Shown here piece after piece: positions 1 to 5,879 of a DNA stretch of 15,992 nt. The notes beneath the pieces were generated by a model that made no database searches, was not told the origin of the DNA, and saw only the letters and a list, made by a program, of their open reading frames with translations. Each line of letters opens with the position of its first letter. Position 1 is the first letter of the stretch. Origin of the DNA: Actinomycetota bacterium (GTDB lineage Bacteria > Actinomycetota > Actinomycetes > S36-B12 > UBA5976); contig CANFIL010000015.1 of NCBI GenBank assembly GCA_947447095.1, forward strand, positions 1 to 15,992. The letters run 5' to 3'. Position numbers and translations under genes: made by a program.

Positions 1-760
1 AGTCTTCGCGAGCCTCTTGCATCTTGAGCGATCCAAGTGCTCCGATGTATCCCGCTTCGCTCTCAAGTGCGAGTTCCAGACTGCGAGCGGATTGCTCAAC
101 GTTGTGTCCCATGATGACTACGCCGTCCATCGGCGACATGTCGGCGACATAACCTGCAACAACATCGTTGCGAGTTTCGCGTCGAACGTTCCATCCCATG
201 GTTGTTGCCATGGCATCAAGTGCTTCTGCGATTGGACCACTTCCAGCAATAACAAGCTTGGTTGTTGGCACGAGCACTGTGATGACTTGGTTTTCGTGTA
301 CCGAAACGCTGGATTGGCCTTTATTGAATAGCTCGACGGTTCGCTCGTTAGATGAGTCAATCGTCTGCGAAGTGAAGGTTTCAATTGAAACCACATCTCC
401 GTTGTCGACAGTGCAGACGATGGCAATTGGCTCGCGATCAAGAAGTGCTGGCCAAGTATGGGCCGGGAAAAGTTCAACTGGGATCAAGAGGAACTCGACA
501 GGTGTTCCCTCGCTGTAGCCAGAAATACTGGCCTCGAAAGCACCTACAGTGAATGACACAAGGCGACCTTGGGACAGTTTGAGGTTTGCGATGTCTGCCA
601 ATGCGGAATCAAAAACGCCTTGGGCAACCGATCCAATGCGTCCCCCACCAGGGGTCAACGCCAAAGTATCCGTGCTCGCATTTGGCGAAACCATCCATGC
701 GACATCGGCATGTGTCTTGGATCGAACAAAAGCGCTCACGCTCAAAGCAACATCAAACAT
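1..760 (-). CDS. XdhC-like protein, divergent paralog (3' end cut by window edge)
   Basis: About 253 codons are visible from an ATG at 758-760, with an in-frame stop six codons upstream; the C-terminus lies beyond base 1. The C-terminal half is clearly XdhC-type: a Rossmann-like strand and turn, VIAGSGPIAEAL, near residue 172, then GYIGALGSLKMQEARED at the edge, which matches the family's YIGAMGSRRT block. The N-terminal half is diverged. Where true XdhC carries SGGCVEG, this protein has a Gly-rich GGGGRIGSVAQG with no cysteine, and there is no CGG motif. XdhC proteins bind Moco and promote its sulfuration and insertion into xanthine dehydrogenase-type enzymes. The missing cysteines suggest an altered or partner role, for example acting with the full XdhC at 5880-6986. 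It lies 59 bases after modB in the same direction but has its own promoter-like sequence. The family call is firm; the function is inferred. Confidence 0.8.
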   Translation of the reverse strand, partial: MFDVALSVSAFVRSKTHADVAWMVSPNASTDTLALTPGGGRIGSVAQGVFDSALADIANLKLSQGRLVSFTVGAFEASISGYSEGTPVEFLLIPVELFPAHTWPALLDREPIAIVCTVDNGDVVSIETFTSQTIDSSNERTVELFNKGQSSVSVHENQVITVLVPTTKLVIAGSGPIAEALDAMATTMGWNVRRETRNDVVAGYVADMSPMDGVVIMGHNVEQSARSLELALESEAGYIGALGSLKMQEARED

Positions 761-766
761 GTCGTC

Positions 767-796
767 AGTATAAGTTCAACCGCGAACGCTTGCCGA
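767..796 (-). promoter_or_regulatory. Putative leaderless promoter of the XdhC-like gene
   Basis: Read on the minus strand, TATACT (767-772) ends exactly six bases before the ATG. A TCGGCA element (791-796, 4 of 6 matches to TTGACA) lies 18 bases further upstream. This spacing puts the transcription start at or next to the start codon. No Shine-Dalgarno sequence is present, which fits a leaderless mRNA. The call rests on sequence pattern only. Confidence 0.4.
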
Positions 797-819
797 GGGA
801 GCGCGAAGTGACCTTGTGG

Positions 820-1614
820 CTAAACGTTCTTGAATACGGACATCAGATGTGAGCGCATCACATAAAGAACCGTCACCGAGATCACAACAAGAACAACACT
901 CAGAGCGTAGGCATTAGCAAGGTTCGATTCCAGAGCCACATAAACCTGCATCGGGAGCGTCCGAGTAATTCCTGGCATCGAGCCGGCGAAGGTCAACGTT
1001 GCACCAAACTCACCCAATGCGCGAGCCCACGCCAAAATCGCGCCCGTCACGATTGAACCGCGAACTTGAGGGACGGCGACCTGCATGAATAGCTGGTTGG
1101 GATTGGCGCCGTCAGTTTCGGCTGCCTCCTCAATTTCCGGCGGTAATTGAGCGAACCCTGATTCCACGACAAGTACAAGGAATGGCAGTCCAACGAATAC
1201 TCCCGCCACGACCACCGCGACGAATGTGAAAGGCATCGCCCAACCAGTTTCTTGATAAATCCACGACCCGAGCACACCGTTTCGGCCAAACAAAACAAGA
1301 AGGGCAAGGCCTGCGACCGTTGGCGGCAGCACAAGCGGAAGAGTCACGAGGGGTCGAATGTACTTTGTGATCGAAGCAGGTCCTCGCGCTAGTAACCAAG
1401 CGAGTGGAACGCCAAGTACAACGGCGAACACCGTGGCCAGCACCGAAGAGAACAACGAAACTCTGAGCGCATTCAAGCTGTCCGAAGATGACAACTCGGA
1501 AAGTAAGTGACTCCATGGCACGCGTGACAACAGTGCGAGCACTGGCGCGACAATAATGAGCCCGCCTAGCGTGGCCAGCAGCACTAAAGCGAGACTTACA
1601 CGTTGTCGCTTCAT
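820..1614 (-). CDS. modB: Molybdate ABC transporter permease ModB
   Basis: A 264-residue integral membrane protein forming the channel of a molybdate (or tungstate) importer. Residues 1-30 hold the first membrane segment, and about five more hydrophobic segments follow. The cytoplasmic EAA loop, which docks the ATPase, reads EIEEAAETDGAN near residues 160-171. It is followed by the ModB hallmark RALGEFGAT, which separates molybdate permeases from sulfate CysT/W-type ones less ambiguously than length does. Length is typical for bacterial ModB (about 225-270). The start ATG overlaps the modA stop by four bases (ATGA at 1611-1614), so translation is probably coupled; no separate ribosome site is evident. 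The gene that should follow, the ATPase modC, is not here: the next gene is XdhC-like. Function is well supported; oxyanion specificity rests on family resemblance. Confidence 0.93.
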   Translation of the reverse strand: MKRQRVSLALVLLATLGGLIIVAPVLALLSRVPWSHLLSELSSSDSLNALRVSLFSSVLATVFAVVLGVPLAWLLARGPASITKYIRPLVTLPLVLPPTVAGLALLVLFGRNGVLGSWIYQETGWAMPFTFVAVVVAGVFVGLPFLVLVVESGFAQLPPEIEEAAETDGANPNQLFMQVAVPQVRGSIVTGAILAWARALGEFGATLTFAGSMPGITRTLPMQVYVALESNLANAYALSVVLVVISVTVLYVMRSHLMSVFKNV

Positions 1615-2411
1615 TGCGCAGGAACGCCGAATCCCGCCTTGCTATACACATCCATCGCGTGACGACTCATCAAGAAATTCAATAGTTCGCCGGCAAGCGC
1701 GTCTTTATTGTCCAAAACACCAATCGAGTAAGTCGTGGTTGCAGCACCTTGGTCTGCGAATTCCAAACCGACAAGATTTCCAGCATTTGCCACCACGTCC
1801 GTTTGATAAATAACTCCTGAATCGGCCTCTTTTGCCAATAGCTTCATAACAACGCTCTTTACATCAGGTTCGAGAGACTTCGGCTTGGTTGTTACTCCTT
1901 CGGCAGCAAGTGCCTTATCCGCGGCAGTTCCACACGGTGCTTCATGCGCGCATTGAATCCAAACACCTTGTGGTTGATTAAGAATCGAAGCAACTGATTG
2001 ATTCTTCAAAATACCTGCCAAGCCATCTGGCGAATGAACTGCAAGCACGACGTGATTGGTGACAAAGTTCTGTGGCGAGGTAATTCGGTCATTGATTTCA
2101 TTCATTTGCTTACCTGATGCAGAGGCGAAAATTCGGGCCGGAGCGCCTGCTTTAATCTGCTGCGCCAAAGTGCTCGATGATCCGAAAGTGAAATTAACTT
2201 TGACGCCAGGGTGGCTTGCTTCGAATTCCTTGCCGAGTTGCGTGAAGGTGCCTGTAAGGCTCGATGCAGCAAACACGTTAATTTCTCCAGTGGTATTCAC
2301 GTCAGTGCTGATGCCGTTATTGACAGCATCGCGATTTTGTTTCTGATGAATTTGCCAACCAACTGTGGCGGCCAGGACTAGCGCGATGATGACTGCAATC
2401 TTCTTATTCAT
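1611..2411 (-). CDS. modA: Molybdate-binding periplasmic protein ModA
   Basis: A 266-residue extracytoplasmic solute-binding protein that captures molybdate or tungstate for ModB. Residues 5-22 form a hydrophobic N-terminal segment after two lysines. There is no lipobox cysteine, so the protein is either secreted or held by an uncleaved anchor. The mature part starts with INVFAASSLTGTFTQLG (near 43-59), the ModA oxyanion-binding block, followed by FGSSSTLAQQIKAGAPARIF; the family usually has GAPADVF, so this binding-site neighbour differs slightly. GVIYQTDVVANAG near 200 is the conserved second lobe motif. The ATG shares one base with the stop of the upstream regulator gene (TAATG at 2409-2413) and the stop overlaps modB. 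The three genes are therefore almost certainly one translationally coupled operon. The family call is secure. Confidence 0.93.
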   Translation of the reverse strand: MNKKIAVIIALVLAATVGWQIHQKQNRDAVNNGISTDVNTTGEINVFAASSLTGTFTQLGKEFEASHPGVKVNFTFGSSSTLAQQIKAGAPARIFASASGKQMNEINDRITSPQNFVTNHVVLAVHSPDGLAGILKNQSVASILNQPQGVWIQCAHEAPCGTAADKALAAEGVTTKPKSLEPDVKSVVMKLLAKEADSGVIYQTDVVANAGNLVGLEFADQGAATTTYSIGVLDNKDALAGELLNFLMSRHAMDVYSKAGFGVPAQ

Positions 2412-2803
2412 TATTCGGTCTCGATTCCGACATTGGTGGATTTGATACTGACAACTGTTCGTGATCCGACTTCGAGCGCGAGTGCTCGAGCGGCATCAAC
2501 CGTAATAAGGCTGACGAAATGATGTGGGCCGGACTGAACTTCAACTTGAGCGACTAGTCCCTCGATCTGAAGTTTGGTCACGATGCCAACGAAGCGATTA
2601 CGTGCGCTCACATAGTTTGTGCGCTCGGCTGCAAGATTCTTAGCCTGTTCAACTGCAAAGTTGGCAAGTACAACCCCGTCAATAACCTGGCGATTTGAAC
2701 CATCGGTGGTGGCTGCGAGTTTGCCGCCATCAATCCAGCGGCGAACGGTGTCATCACTCACGGCTAGGAGCTCGGCGGCTTCAGAAATCCTCATATTCGG
2801 CAT
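2411..2803 (-). CDS. HTH (MerR/excisionase-type) plus molbindin domain regulator
   Basis: A 130-residue probable molybdate-responsive transcription factor. Residues 4-50 form a MerR/excisionase-like helix-turn-helix: MRISEAAELLAVSDDTVRRW, then DGGKLAATTDG as the wing. Residues 66-130 are a Mop/TOBE molbindin domain (SARNRFVGIVTKLQIEGLVA...), which in known proteins binds molybdate at oligomer interfaces. E. coli ModE also joins a DNA-binding domain to molbindin, but with a different winged-helix domain; this compact architecture is familiar from actinobacteria and clostridia. The start at 2801-2803 lies eight bases from a good -10 box; an ATG three codons later is possible. The gene opens the modA-modB operon, so feedback control of molybdate uptake is the natural inference. 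Palindromes over its promoter are candidate binding sites. Domain calls are firm; the effector is inferred. Confidence 0.85.
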   Translation of the reverse strand: MPNMRISEAAELLAVSDDTVRRWIDGGKLAATTDGSNRQVIDGVVLANFAVEQAKNLAAERTNYVSARNRFVGIVTKLQIEGLVAQVEVQSGPHHFVSLITVDAARALALEVGSRTVVSIKSTNVGIETE

Positions 2804-2831
2804 ATCTAAGGACTTTAGACCGTATATGCGG
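2800..2831. promoter_or_regulatory. Candidate operator: nested palindromes over the regulator promoter
   Basis: Two adjacent inverted repeats abut the start of the molbindin regulator. One is TCTAA-N5-TTAGA at 2805-2819 with perfect 5-base arms, covering the -10 box. The other is the 12-base near-palindrome CCGTATATGCGG at 2820-2831 (one mismatched pair) in the promoter spacer. In addition GCATAT at 2800-2805 and ATATGC at 2824-2829 are reverse complements that enclose the first repeat. A repressor bound here would block RNA polymerase, so autoregulation by the molbindin protein is a reasonable inference. Confidence 0.45.
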
Positions 2832-2840
2832 ATTTGTCGC
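2812..2840 (-). promoter_or_regulatory. Promoter of the molbindin regulator-modA-modB operon
   Basis: On the minus strand there is a GCGACA element (2835-2840, 4 of 6 to TTGACA), a 17-base spacer, and TAAAGT (2812-2817) as the -10 box. Eight bases then separate the -10 from the ATG, so the mRNA would be leaderless or nearly so. Palindromes cover the spacer and the -10 box. The spacing is ideal, but the assignment is by pattern alone. Confidence 0.5.
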
Positions 2841-2879
2841 GCTGAATCTTGCTTATTTGCGCCTAACTAAAGCGGAATT

Positions 2880-2916
2880 GTCCACTTTTGCGGACTTATC
2901 CCCCAGCAAATGGGGG
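2880..2916 (-). terminator. Tandem hairpins at the end of moaD (possible weak terminator)
   Basis: In the moaE-moaA-moaD transcript the end of moaD forms CCCCC-ATTTGCT-GGGGG (2900-2916), which overlaps the last codons. Immediately after the stop codon comes GTCCGC-AAAA-GTGGAC (2880-2895), six pairs with one G-U. Neither is followed by a run of U, so a classical intrinsic terminator is not shown. The hairpins could slow polymerase, stabilise the 3' end, or separate moa from mod expression. Confidence 0.35.
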
Positions 2917-3135
2917 TAGGACATCAAGGGTGCTGCCATCAGAAACGAGCGCGGCCTTGTCGTTGCAAGCTGTTTCGTTGACGAGGTAACTGCACTTTGG
3001 CAGAACTTCTGCCAGCTTGGGGAAATCAGCCTCAAGTTGCTGAAGGATGTCGCCCAGCGAACTAGCTTCGACATTCGTTTCAGACACACCAGCAGCCGAG
3101 CGAGCTGCAGCGAACAGTCGTACCGTGACGGCCAC
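2896..3135 (-). CDS. moaD: Molybdopterin synthase small subunit MoaD
   Basis: A 79-residue ubiquitin-fold sulfur carrier. Its C-terminal PFAGG ends in the Gly-Gly that is adenylated and thiocarboxylated by an E1-like enzyme. The thiocarboxylate then gives sulfur to cyclic pyranopterin monophosphate within the MoaD-MoaE synthase. The N-terminal VTVRLFAAARSAAG is the usual first strand and turn, and the length is typical (about 80). The start is a GTG at 3133-3135, two bases after the moaA stop. The GGTGGATAG that ends moaA gives a purine-rich ribosome site just before it, which supports this start. Close packing with moaA and moaE supports MoaD rather than the related ThiS. No moaC or E1-like moeB is nearby. 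Confidence 0.88.
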   Translation of the reverse strand: MAVTVRLFAAARSAAGVSETNVEASSLGDILQQLEADFPKLAEVLPKCSYLVNETACNDKAALVSDGSTLDVLPPFAGG

Positions 3136-3137
3136 GA

Positions 3138-4136
3138 CTATCCACCAATCGCAGACATTGGTCGAGCGGGCTGAATGAACGATGGATCGTTGATTCCGTG
3201 GCCTGGAAGTTTGCTAAAAACAGTCTTGCTAAATCGAGAAGCAATTTCTTCGCGCTTCTGATCTTCGGTCAACTCGGTGCTGCGCAAAATATCTCGCAGA
3301 TCCATTTCCTTAGTAGCAAAAAGGCAGGAACGAAGTTGGCCATCAGCTGTCAGGCGCAAACGATCACAGGCTCCACAGAATGGTCGAGTAACACTGGCGA
3401 TGATGCCAACTGTTTCTGGTCCACCGTTGATCAGGAACTCTTCAGCAGGTGCCGAGCCACGTGCTTCAACTGGAGTGAGTGAGTACACCGGATTGAGCGC
3501 AGCGAAAATATCGTCGGCAGTCTTCATGGTCAGTCGATCCCAAACGCCACCAGCATCCAATGGCATTTGCTCAATGAAGCGAAGCTTGAAGCCTTCTTCA
3601 AGCGCCCACTTCACTAGTGCCACGGCTTCGTCATCGTTAACGCCTGGCATCAAAACGGTATTGATCTTGACCGGAGCCAATTCGGCATCACGGGCGGCCT
3701 TCAGACCCTTCATCACGTCATCAAAGCGATCACGGTAAGTCATCTTCTTGAAGCGTTCTGCGTCCAAAGTATCGAGGCTGACATTCACTCGTTCGAGGCC
3801 AGCATCTTTAAGAGGCTGTGCCAGTTCTGCCAAACGAATGCCGTTAGTCGTCAACGACAATTTCGGTGGCTTTGGCAATGAGTTAATGCGCGCCACAATG
3901 TCAACGATGTCGGGTCGAAGCAACGGTTCGCCACCAGTGAGACGAACTTCATCAATGCCTAGCTCGACACCGATCTCGAGAACCTTCATGAGCTCTTCGG
4001 TTGTGAGAAGTTCATCCGATGGCATCCAGGCAGCGAAGTCATGCGGCATGCAATAGGTGCAACGCAGGTTGCAACGGTCAGTCAATGACACTCGAATGTC
4101 ACGATGCACGCGGCCGTAGGTATCAACAAGTGTCAT
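3138..4136 (-). CDS. moaA: GTP 3',8-cyclase MoaA (radical SAM)
   Basis: A cytoplasmic radical SAM enzyme that starts Moco synthesis by converting GTP to 3',8-cyclo-7,8-dihydro-GTP, which MoaC then processes. From the chosen start (332 residues) Cys22, Cys26 and Cys29 (CNLRCTYC) hold the SAM [4Fe-4S] cluster. LTGGEPLLR follows near residue 87. Cys254, Cys257 and Cys271 (CGACDRLR...RSCLF) hold the second, substrate-side cluster. The tail ends in SAIGG, and this Gly-Gly is required in characterised MoaA. The ATG at 4134-4136 overlaps the moaE stop (ATGA) and is preferred; a GTG at 4149-4151 would add five residues. All signature residues are present, so the protein should be active. Its partner MoaC is not in the window. 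Confidence 0.96.
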   Translation of the reverse strand: MTLVDTYGRVHRDIRVSLTDRCNLRCTYCMPHDFAAWMPSDELLTTEELMKVLEIGVELGIDEVRLTGGEPLLRPDIVDIVARINSLPKPPKLSLTTNGIRLAELAQPLKDAGLERVNVSLDTLDAERFKKMTYRDRFDDVMKGLKAARDAELAPVKINTVLMPGVNDDEAVALVKWALEEGFKLRFIEQMPLDAGGVWDRLTMKTADDIFAALNPVYSLTPVEARGSAPAEEFLINGGPETVGIIASVTRPFCGACDRLRLTADGQLRSCLFATKEMDLRDILRSTELTEDQKREEIASRFSKTVFSKLPGHGINDPSFIQPARPMSAIGG

Positions 4137-4555
4137 GCGCAATTCACCCACTCTTCAGTTCCATCAGCAAAAACTTGATGTTTCCAGATTGGAATTTGGT
4201 TCTTTACTTCGTCAACGAGTTCAGAGCAGGCAGCGAATGCAGCGCCGCGATGCTTGGCAGAAACGCACGCGACTAGCGCAGATTCACCGATGGCAATTGG
4301 GCCGTGGCGATGGGCAACCGCCAATAATTCGACGTCGAATTTGTCGGCGATTTGTGCGGCGACATTTTCCAAGATCCCTTGGGCGCTGGGGTGGGCTTCG
4401 TATTCCAGTGAGGCCACAGATCGACCATGGTCGTTATCTCGAACATCGCCGCTGAAAGTGACGACTGCGCCGGCGACTTGGGACTGAACCAGAGCGGAAA
4501 GTTGAGCAACAGAAATCGGGTCAGTAGTTACTGACACATGCACGACTTTGCTCAT
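4133..4555 (-). CDS. moaE: Molybdopterin synthase catalytic subunit MoaE
   Basis: A 140-residue protein that, with MoaD thiocarboxylate, inserts two sulfurs into cyclic pyranopterin monophosphate to form molybdopterin. Visible family motifs are FSGDVRDNDHGRSVASLEYE (near 34-53), AHRHGPIAIGES (near 83-94), VSAKHRGAAF, and KNQIPIWKHQ, which carries the two lysines that correspond to the active-site pair of the E. coli enzyme. The frame stays open to about 4699, but similarity begins at the ATG at 4553-4555. The extra upstream residues look unrelated, and a -10 box lies just before this ATG, so the shorter start is chosen. It heads the moaE-moaA-moaD operon, overlaps moaA by four bases, and diverges from moeA across 90 bases. 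Confidence 0.93.
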   Translation of the reverse strand: MSKVVHVSVTTDPISVAQLSALVQSQVAGAVVTFSGDVRDNDHGRSVASLEYEAHPSAQGILENVAAQIADKFDVELLAVAHRHGPIAIGESALVACVSAKHRGAAFAACSELVDEVKNQIPIWKHQVFADGTEEWVNCA

Positions 4556-4561
4556 CTGTTC

Positions 4562-4590
4562 ATTATGAACGGGAATTGGGCACTTCACCA
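4562..4590 (-). promoter_or_regulatory. Putative leaderless promoter of moaE-moaA-moaD
   Basis: On the minus strand CATAAT (4562-4567, 5 of 6 to TATAAT) lies exactly six bases before the moaE ATG, and no Shine-Dalgarno sequence intervenes. A -35 element is poor (TGGTGA at 4585-4590 with 17-base spacing), so the box may act with an activator or as a short -10-driven promoter. The same six-base spacing occurs at other starts in the window. Confidence 0.4.
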
Positions 4591-4610
4591 CCTGCGGAGT
4601 ACCACATCGT

Positions 4611-4639
4611 GTGCCAACTTCAAGATTCTCTAGGACAAT
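4611..4639 (+). promoter_or_regulatory. Putative leaderless promoter of moeA-xdhC-mocA
   Basis: GTGCCA (4611-4616, 4 of 6 to TTGACA), a 17-base spacer and GACAAT (4634-4639, 4 of 6 to TATAAT) end six bases before the moeA ATG. There is no convincing ribosome site, which agrees with a leaderless transcript. It sits about 20 bases from the oppositely directed moaE promoter, so one regulator could act on both. Confidence 0.4.
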
Positions 4640-4645
4640 GGGCTC

Positions 4646-5836
4646 ATGAGCGAAGGATTGTTCGAAGCGCAGTGGGATGAAGCGCGTTCGATCGTGCACG
4701 GGTTGGCACCACGAGTGGACGCCGAAACCGCAGCATTGGAATCAGCCGTTGGTCGCATTGTCGCCATGGATGTGCTCGCCCTGGGCGATATGCCACCCTT
4801 CGCTGCGTCACGCATTGACGGTTGGGCGGTCGCGGGATCGGGGCCATGGACCGTAATCGGTGATGTCACTGCCGGTCATGACAGTGACGTGACACTAGAG
4901 CCGGGCCAGTGCACTCACATCGCTACTGGAGCAGTCTTGCCCGTTGGCGCGACAGGTTGCCTAAAGGATGAGGAATCACTCCTTGATGACAACATCGTTG
5001 CGGCAGCACATGGCGCGGTCGGCATTTTGATTGATGGCGCACTCCCCGATCAACATGACGTTCGACCAAGTGGATACGAAGCCCGTGAAGGCGACGTGCT
5101 GGTGCGCCGAGGCACTCGAATCACGCCCGGCATCATCGGCGTCATTGCTGGCGGTGGCCACGACAACGTTTCGGTGTACCGACAGGTCACTGTCGACGTC
5201 CTCGTGTTTGGCGATGAGTTACTGACCTCAGGTCCATCACGGGATGGAAAAGTACGTGACTCGCTTGGCCCACAGTTGCCGGCTTGGATCCATCAACTCG
5301 GAGCACGTCTGCTCAATGTCACACATGTCGAGGACACACTCGAAGCCCACACCAACGCCATCAAGAATTCAGTCGCAGACTTGATCATCACTACAGGCGG
5401 GACCGCTGCCGGCCCAGTAGATCATTTGCATCAAGCCATTGTTGATTGCGACGGCGAATTTGTAATCGATGCAGTTCTCGTCCGACCTGGCTACCACCAG
5501 CTGTTCGCCAAACTTCCCGGGCAGTTCCTACTTGGGCTGCCTGGCAATCCGCAATCGGCAATCATTGGAATATTGACCCTTGGCGATGTATTCCTACGCG
5601 GCGCTGTCGACCAGCCACTGCCTGAACTGCCCACTGTTGAAATGGCAGGCAAAGCCAAAGCCCCGCCTCGCGAAATCCGCTTGGCGCTGTGCACTCTGAA
5701 CGACCGACAGGCGCAGCCAGTAGAACATCTCGATTCCTCAATGTTGCGTGGATTTGTTGCTGCCGACGGATATGCCTTGGTTCCTGCAGGAGGCGCCGAA
5801 GCCGGCGATCTCGTGCGGTGGCTAAATCTGCCATAA
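4646..5836 (+). CDS. moeA: Molybdopterin molybdenumtransferase MoeA
   Basis: A 396-residue enzyme that inserts molybdate into adenylylated molybdopterin to give Moco. Motifs in order: SRIDGWAV with Asp58 (the conserved S-x-x-DGYA block), HIATGAVLPVGATG at 91-104, FGDELLTSGPSRDGKVRDS at 188-206, ITTGGTAAGPVDH at 248-260 in the MPT-binding domain, and LGLPGNPQSA at 296-305. The family's KPGKP lysine motif is replaced by RPGYH at 280-284, so neither lysine is kept; a similar RPG form occurs in actinobacterial MoeA relatives. Length matches single-domain bacterial MoeA (about 400), and no MogA domain is fused. The ATG is supported by the promoter layout. It leads an operon with xdhC 43 bases downstream. 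The family is certain; full catalytic equivalence to E. coli MoeA is likely but unproven. Confidence 0.92.
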   Translation: MSEGLFEAQWDEARSIVHGLAPRVDAETAALESAVGRIVAMDVLALGDMPPFAASRIDGWAVAGSGPWTVIGDVTAGHDSDVTLEPGQCTHIATGAVLPVGATGCLKDEESLLDDNIVAAAHGAVGILIDGALPDQHDVRPSGYEAREGDVLVRRGTRITPGIIGVIAGGGHDNVSVYRQVTVDVLVFGDELLTSGPSRDGKVRDSLGPQLPAWIHQLGARLLNVTHVEDTLEAHTNAIKNSVADLIITTGGTAAGPVDHLHQAIVDCDGEFVIDAVLVRPGYHQLFAKLPGQFLLGLPGNPQSAIIGILTLGDVFLRGAVDQPLPELPTVEMAGKAKAPPREIRLALCTLNDRQAQPVEHLDSSMLRGFVAADGYALVPAGGAEAGDLVRWLNLP

Positions 5837-5867
5837 CCCCTAGGCTTGAGGGACATCGTTTCTGACT

Positions 5868-5872
5868 AGGAG
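5868..5872 (+). promoter_or_regulatory. Ribosome binding site of xdhC
   Basis: AGGAG ends seven bases before the ATG of xdhC, a standard Shine-Dalgarno layout. It contrasts with the leaderless look of moeA just upstream and fits xdhC being an internal operon gene. Confidence 0.7.
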
Positions 5873-5879
5873 TGCGCAC

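Noticed and set aside
118..477. A 119-codon minus-strand reading frame at the left end
   Set aside because: It is out of frame with the XdhC-like gene on the same strand, whose translation shows clear family motifs; the alternative shows none.
1130..1651. A 173-codon minus-strand reading frame overlapping modB
   Set aside because: It is a frame shadow of modB, rich in Arg, Cys and Ser, without family motifs or a ribosome site.
4556..4699. Longer N-terminus for moaE
   Set aside because: The added 48 residues do not resemble MoaE, would run across the moeA start and promoter, and would place the moaE -10 box inside the gene.
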